10,730 bases of DNA from Candidatus Poseidoniales archaeon (lineage in GTDB: Archaea; Thermoplasmatota; Poseidoniia; Poseidoniales; Poseidoniaceae), in NCBI GenBank assembly GCA_003602535.1, contig QQSA01000111.1:1-10730 (forward strand), read 5' to 3'. Shown piece by piece: positions 7,008 to 10,730 of this stretch; positions within the stretch are counted from its first letter, which is position 1; every line of letters starts with the position of its first letter. The notes beneath the pieces were generated by a model. That model was not told where the DNA came from, made no database searches, and saw only the letters and a list, made by a program, of their open reading frames with translations. A program made the position numbers and the translations under genes.

Positions 7008-9575
7008 ATGAAAAACCGTATTCTTTCAATCTTCATTGTATTGCTCATGATTCAGTTCTCGGCCCCTGCTAATGCATCATCTGCTGCCAGTATACAGATT
7101 GATTCTCACGTACAGGATATTAGTACTGATCAAGCAATCAAGTTCACTGCTGTTGTCAAAGACTCGTCAGGAAATTCAATCGATGAGCAGATAACTTGGT
7201 CATCCAGTTCGGGCTCTATCGACTCAACTGGATTATTCACTCCAGGTTTAGCAGGACTAGCAAACATTACCGCAACTAGTGGAAGTGTTAATTCAACAAC
7301 AACCATCAATGTAGTGACAGGTTGGCCGGTGGGAATACAATCTAATTTCAATAATACAGAAGTTAGTATTGATGACCAAATTGAACTCAATGCCTCACTT
7401 GTGGATAGAGCAGGCAACCCTGTATCGGGAGATCTAACTTGGAGATGTCAAAATGGTGTAATAGATTATGATAATAATTCTTGGAACCCTGGGCAAGTTG
7501 GTAATGCAACAATGAGGATAATACACTTAGAACTTGAACATCAGGTCATCTTTAACGTAGTCCCAGGTAGTCCAAAAGCCCTTGATTTACCATTTGGATT
7601 AACTGTTCAAAGTGGTACTACCACGCATATTCAACCAATTGCAAGAGATTCAATGGGTAACGAAGTTGGAATATCTAAAGCGGGTGAGTTAACATGGACT
7701 GTAGAAAATGGTTCTATATCTTCCACAGGATTATATTTCGGAGATAGCCCTGGAATTTGGAACATTACAGTAAATAGCTCATCCGGAGCCAATGGTAGTG
7801 GAGTAATTCGGGTATTACCTGCTCAAGCAACCGGTTTGGATATTGAAGTCGATGTTGATCAAGCAAGAACAGGATCACCAGTTGCAATATCAGCAATCAG
7901 AACCGATATCTTAGGTAATTCAGCAGAGATTCTGCTTCCACTATCAAATTGGACAGTTCCTACAGGTTCTCTTTCTATGAATGGTGATTCTGTTATTTGG
8001 ACTCCCTCACAAATTGGTGATTGGACTATTGCAGTATCGGATCAAGGATACTCAGCAACTATTGAAGTGAATGTAATCCAAGGAATAATTGTAGGAATTG
8101 AGGTCTTACTTTCTGAAGAGGAATTACGCTCAGGTGATTCAATAGTTGCGTCAGTTTCGGCATTTGATGCAGCAGGCAACAAGAAATCAGTAAATGGTGC
8201 TTGGAATATTGATTCAGAGCTTATGCCAGAAGACCAAGGTGATTGGATGCAGTTGCGACCAGGTCCTGTTGGGAATTATTCAATTTATGCAACATGGTTC
8301 GATAATGAAACTCAACAAGTTCACCAGATAACTACTGTAGTTGAAGTCATACCTGGAGAGTTGGCTAGAATTATTCTACCTGCGAGTGGAACAAAAGTAC
8401 CCTCTGACGGAGTACTAGATTTGCTACCGACTTTTGAGGATGAATTTGGAAATTCTGTAGAGCAAGTCAATGTAGAATGGGTTGTCGATGGAAATGACAT
8501 GACCATGGAAATCAGATTAGCAGGTAACAAATGGGCACCTTCATCATTGGGGATGCATGAAATCCGAGCGATGTCACAAGGTGTATTTTCTATTACGGAC
8601 ATCCAAGTAATTGCTGGAACAGCAAGACATATTTCCACAAATTATGACGAAGGTATTAGTGTAGCGAGTGGAGAAGATATTGAGATCATAATATCAACTT
8701 CTGACGTTCATGGAAATACTGCACTTGCTTCCGACGTTGAATTCGAACTAGAGGACCCTCTAGGGACAATCGAACCATCATCGAAAGGAAATGGATATTG
8801 GACAATTGAAGGTGGAAAGGTAGGAGAATGGAATCTCAGATTGAGAACTGGTTCTGCTGTTCACGACATTACAGTATCCGTTTCACCTGGTGAAGCCGTG
8901 AGATTGCTTGCAGATATTCCTGCTCAAAGTCCTGAAGAAGGTAGTGACATGATTATTCGAGTTTATGCAGTCGACCAGGCAGGAAATCGTGTCGAAGCAC
9001 CTCCAAGTGAAGTTGAGATATTATGCACTACTGGAGATGTGAAACACATTTCGGGTGATTCATACGAAGTGCAGATTGAACAATCTGGGCAATCACAATC
9101 CTGTAATGTATATTGGAATGATCTAGTAGCACAACGCTTCTTCGATGTTGAATCGGTATTATTTGGCGGTGGCCTTGGTAATTCTAATACTGCATTAAGT
9201 ATGGTTTCAATAATCATTTTCCTCTTTATTGCAATTATGTTTGTTCTTACTAGAAGAATGAAAGAAAGAAGTAGGGACAACTCAGACTATTGGGAAGAAG
9301 ATGATTTCGAGGAGGATGACTATGATGATTCAGAAGTTGAAGACATTGCTGAAAAATCAAGTGAAACCGTTTCTGTTGACAAATCAACAAATGAATCTAC
9401 TAAGGAATCAAATGTAGAACTAAGAGAAAAACTTGCAGAAGAGGCTCGAAGGACAGGTGTAATGCAAGCAGCACCAGGTACCGAACAAGGAAAGACTGGC
9501 TGGTATATCGACTCCGGTGGCGAACTTACTTCCTGGCTAGTTAGTGAAAGTGGCGAATGGACAAGAATGTCCTGA
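7008..9575 (+). CDS. Secreted, membrane-anchored Ig-like (Big-type) repeat protein with acidic, Trp-containing cytoplasmic tail
   Basis: Complete gene of 855 residues from the preferred ATG at 7008; an in-frame ATG at 6996 would add four residues (MGGF). A Sec signal peptide is clear: basic KNR, hydrophobic core ILSIFIVLLMIQF, and a signal-peptidase I site after residue 23 (A-N-A before S). Eight Ig-like domains follow at about 26-107, 108-189, 190-274, 275-361, 362-452, 453-539, 540-630 and 631-720. Each carries a D-x-x-G-N turn (for example DRAGN, DSMGN, DQAGN), as in Big_1/invasin-type repeats, and most end in a strand like 'VVPGSP'. Domain 8 has two cysteines (673, 699), a possible disulfide. 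A membrane helix at about 730-748 is followed by basic residues (RRMKER), an acidic stretch (763-778) and a C-terminus with three spaced Trp. Its architecture copies the C-terminal half of the upstream protein, so it is probably a paralogue and operon partner. A stalk, adhesion or envelope role is inferred; no enzyme motif was seen. Confidence 0.9.
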   Translation: MKNRILSIFIVLLMIQFSAPANASSAASIQIDSHVQDISTDQAIKFTAVVKDSSGNSIDEQITWSSSSGSIDSTGLFTPGLAGLANITATSGSVNSTTTINVVTGWPVGIQSNFNNTEVSIDDQIELNASLVDRAGNPVSGDLTWRCQNGVIDYDNNSWNPGQVGNATMRIIHLELEHQVIFNVVPGSPKALDLPFGLTVQSGTTTHIQPIARDSMGNEVGISKAGELTWTVENGSISSTGLYFGDSPGIWNITVNSSSGANGSGVIRVLPAQATGLDIEVDVDQARTGSPVAISAIRTDILGNSAEILLPLSNWTVPTGSLSMNGDSVIWTPSQIGDWTIAVSDQGYSATIEVNVIQGIIVGIEVLLSEEELRSGDSIVASVSAFDAAGNKKSVNGAWNIDSELMPEDQGDWMQLRPGPVGNYSIYATWFDNETQQVHQITTVVEVIPGELARIILPASGTKVPSDGVLDLLPTFEDEFGNSVEQVNVEWVVDGNDMTMEIRLAGNKWAPSSLGMHEIRAMSQGVFSITDIQVIAGTARHISTNYDEGISVASGEDIEIIISTSDVHGNTALASDVEFELEDPLGTIEPSSKGNGYWTIEGGKVGEWNLRLRTGSAVHDITVSVSPGEAVRLLADIPAQSPEEGSDMIIRVYAVDQAGNRVEAPPSEVEILCTTGDVKHISGDSYEVQIEQSGQSQSCNVYWNDLVAQRFFDVESVLFGGGLGNSNTALSMVSIIIFLFIAIMFVLTRRMKERSRDNSDYWEEDDFEEDDYDDSEVEDIAEKSSETVSVDKSTNESTKESNVELREKLAEEARRTGVMQAAPGTEQGKTGWYIDSGGELTSWLVSESGEWTRMS

Positions 9576-9580
9576 TCAGG
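9571..9580. repeat. Perfect 10-base palindrome spanning the convergent stop codons
   Basis: CCTGATCAGG reads the same on both strands. Its centre TGATCA contains the TGA stop of the plus-strand surface protein (9573-9575) and the TGA stop of the minus-strand permease (9576-9578), back to back. Two abutting TGA stops create the central six bases automatically; only the flanking CC/GG are extra. It is too short and lacks a loop, so it is not called a terminator. Confidence 0.6.
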
Positions 9581-10730
9581 CTTCTTCAGAACTGTTGGTG
9601 ATTACTGAATCAGTTACTACAGAGTCATTGATTGAAATGTTTTGAATATTGATTATTGTTTGCTGTTCGGAGGATGCGCTTTCTTCAACTAGAGTTGACT
9701 TTTCTGGCACGATGTTCTTTTTACCATAAATGTAGTAAGTTGACGCTCCAATAATAACTGCGGCAAGAGCCCCAATAATCGCTTTCTCACCCATAATGAA
9801 TACCAAGTATCCACCTGTAACCGTACCGATAATCTGGACCCATGGGAATAGTGGAGATTTGAATGAAGGCTTGTACCAATCATGCTTTGGATTATCTCTG
9901 CGTAAGATAATCACGCTAATATTCAATGCAACGATAACCATAATTTGGAATCCAGATGCTAGTTTAGCTACATCCTTTACTGGAAGCGTCAAAATACTGA
10001 TTGCCATAGTTGCAGCAGTAAGAATAATCGCCCAGTGAGGAGTCCCAAATTTATTGTTGGTTTCACTCATTGAATCTGGTAACAAGCTATCTTTTGCCAT
10101 TCCAAACAGGAAGCGAGATGCTGCTAGCAGTCCGGATAATGCACCGGAAATCATTGTCAACACTGCCATCAGCGCTAGAGCCAATCCAATATTAGTTGAT
10201 GCAACAGCATCAACGAAAGCGAATATAGGATCCTCTCTCGGTGAGCCATCTGAGTTGAGCCACCATTCTCCATCGACCGCTGCCATCATAATGAAAGTAA
10301 CAACAACGTAGAGCAGAGTAATGATTAGCAGAGAGATTAGCATGCCCTTCGGGAGATTCTTTTTCGGTTCTTTGACCTCACCTCCTATCGCTCCAGCTTT
10401 GTAGATTCCAGCATAAGCAACGAATACGAGTGCTGCAGCCTCTGCAACCAAAACCGGGTCATTTCTCGAAGTATCAAATGCGCCGTCTATTGGGCGAGAG
10501 AAATCGATGTTTGCGTCAAATAACTGAATAATACAGATTACCAAGATTAGAACAGTTGTTAGTGCCAGAATTGGTGTCTGGAATGCTTTTACTTTCTTGA
10601 TTCCAAAAATATTGAGAACGGTAATCAAAACTAGAGCCAGCATAATGGTAATAGTCGTGTTTGTAGACACTTCGAGATGATTTGTTACAGCATACATGTA
10701 GGCTGAAAAACCGATTAGCGCAAACGCTGA
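9576..10730 (-). CDS. APC-superfamily amino-acid permease (5' partial at right edge)
   Basis: The minus-strand frame is open to the right edge. The Met codon at 10697-10695 is preceded in frame by 11 hydrophobic-type codons (SAFALIGFSAY), so it is internal and the N-terminus is missing. About 384 residues are visible, holding roughly TM3 (partial) to TM12 of the usual 12-helix fold; TM1, TM2 and their substrate-binding glycine motif are outside. The best signature is the TM6 to TM7 region at about 10354-10427: 'FVAYAGIYKAG', then a conserved E-V-K-E-P-K-K-N-L-P loop, matching the 'E-x-(x)-N-P-x-x-x-x-P' hallmark of APC transporters. A second typical segment is 'ISGALSGLLAASRFLFGMA' in TM8, followed by 'DSLLP' and 'GTPHWAI'. 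The protein should import or exchange amino acids or amines across the cytoplasmic membrane; the substrate cannot be read from this part. After TM12 comes a polar Ser/Asn/Ile-rich tail of about 50 residues. The gene converges on the surface-protein operon with no spacer. Confidence 0.88.
   Translation of the reverse strand, partial: SAFALIGFSAYMYAVTNHLEVSTNTTITIMLALVLITVLNIFGIKKVKAFQTPILALTTVLILVICIIQLFDANIDFSRPIDGAFDTSRNDPVLVAEAAALVFVAYAGIYKAGAIGGEVKEPKKNLPKGMLISLLIITLLYVVVTFIMMAAVDGEWWLNSDGSPREDPIFAFVDAVASTNIGLALALMAVLTMISGALSGLLAASRFLFGMAKDSLLPDSMSETNNKFGTPHWAIILTAATMAISILTLPVKDVAKLASGFQIMVIVALNISVIILRRDNPKHDWYKPSFKSPLFPWVQIIGTVTGGYLVFIMGEKAIIGALAAVIIGASTYYIYGKKNIVPEKSTLVEESASSEQQTIINIQNISINDSVVTDSVITNSSEEA

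Noticed and set aside
4381..9170. Recent DNA-level tandem duplication between the two genes
   Set aside because: Even the best matching peptide uses mostly different codons and no long nucleotide identity was seen by eye, so only an old protein-level relationship is claimed.
9718..9722. T5 run on the plus strand as a terminator for the surface-protein operon
   Set aside because: It lies over 140 bases past the stop, inside the permease gene, is short and AT-rich sequence makes such runs common; nothing else supports it.
10695..10697. Met codon as the true start of the permease
   Set aside because: The frame continues upstream with hydrophobic residues and the protein would lack the first two to three helices; the gene continues beyond the right edge.

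Overview
The window looks like a piece of a marine archaeal genome, most probably the Poseidoniales (Marine Group II) or a close thermoplasmatal relative. The grounds are: moderately AT-rich coding sequence, very large sequon-rich surface proteins made of DNRLRE, Fn3-like and Ig-like (Big-type) domains, and C-termini built as one membrane helix, a poly-acidic stretch and a tryptophan-rich end. This assignment comes from protein style only; the window has no rRNA or other marker gene.

Layout: (1) Bases 1-6960, plus strand: the 3' part (2,319 codons visible, gene open at the left edge) of a giant cell-surface protein. It has five DNRLRE-type domains separated by four Fn3-like spacers, then eight Ig-like domains, a transmembrane helix, an Asp-rich stretch, a Pro/Gly linker and a Trp-rich cytoplasmic end. 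(2) After 47 bases (or 35 with the alternative start), bases 7008-9575, plus strand: a complete second surface protein. It has a signal peptide, eight Ig-like domains, a transmembrane helix, an acidic tail and a related Trp-containing end. It resembles the C-terminal half of the first protein and is probably its paralogue and operon partner. (3) Bases 9576-10730, minus strand: an APC-superfamily amino-acid permease whose N-terminus lies beyond the right edge. Its stop codon directly abuts the stop codon of the second gene.

The two surface proteins are inferred to form a co-expressed cell-envelope module for adhesion or polysaccharide binding, with ligand-binding candidates (DNRLRE) on the long protein and Ig stalks on both. 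The permease is on the other strand and is probably an independent unit, although peptide or amino-acid uptake would suit a particle-attached heterotroph. No tRNA, rRNA, CRISPR, insertion sequence or convincing promoter was seen. There is no gene-free stretch above 50 bases. No catalytic domain is visible in either surface protein. The most notable points are the shared cytoplasmic Trp-rich end, the D-x-x-G-N register of the Ig repeats, the paired cysteines, and the zero-base convergent junction.
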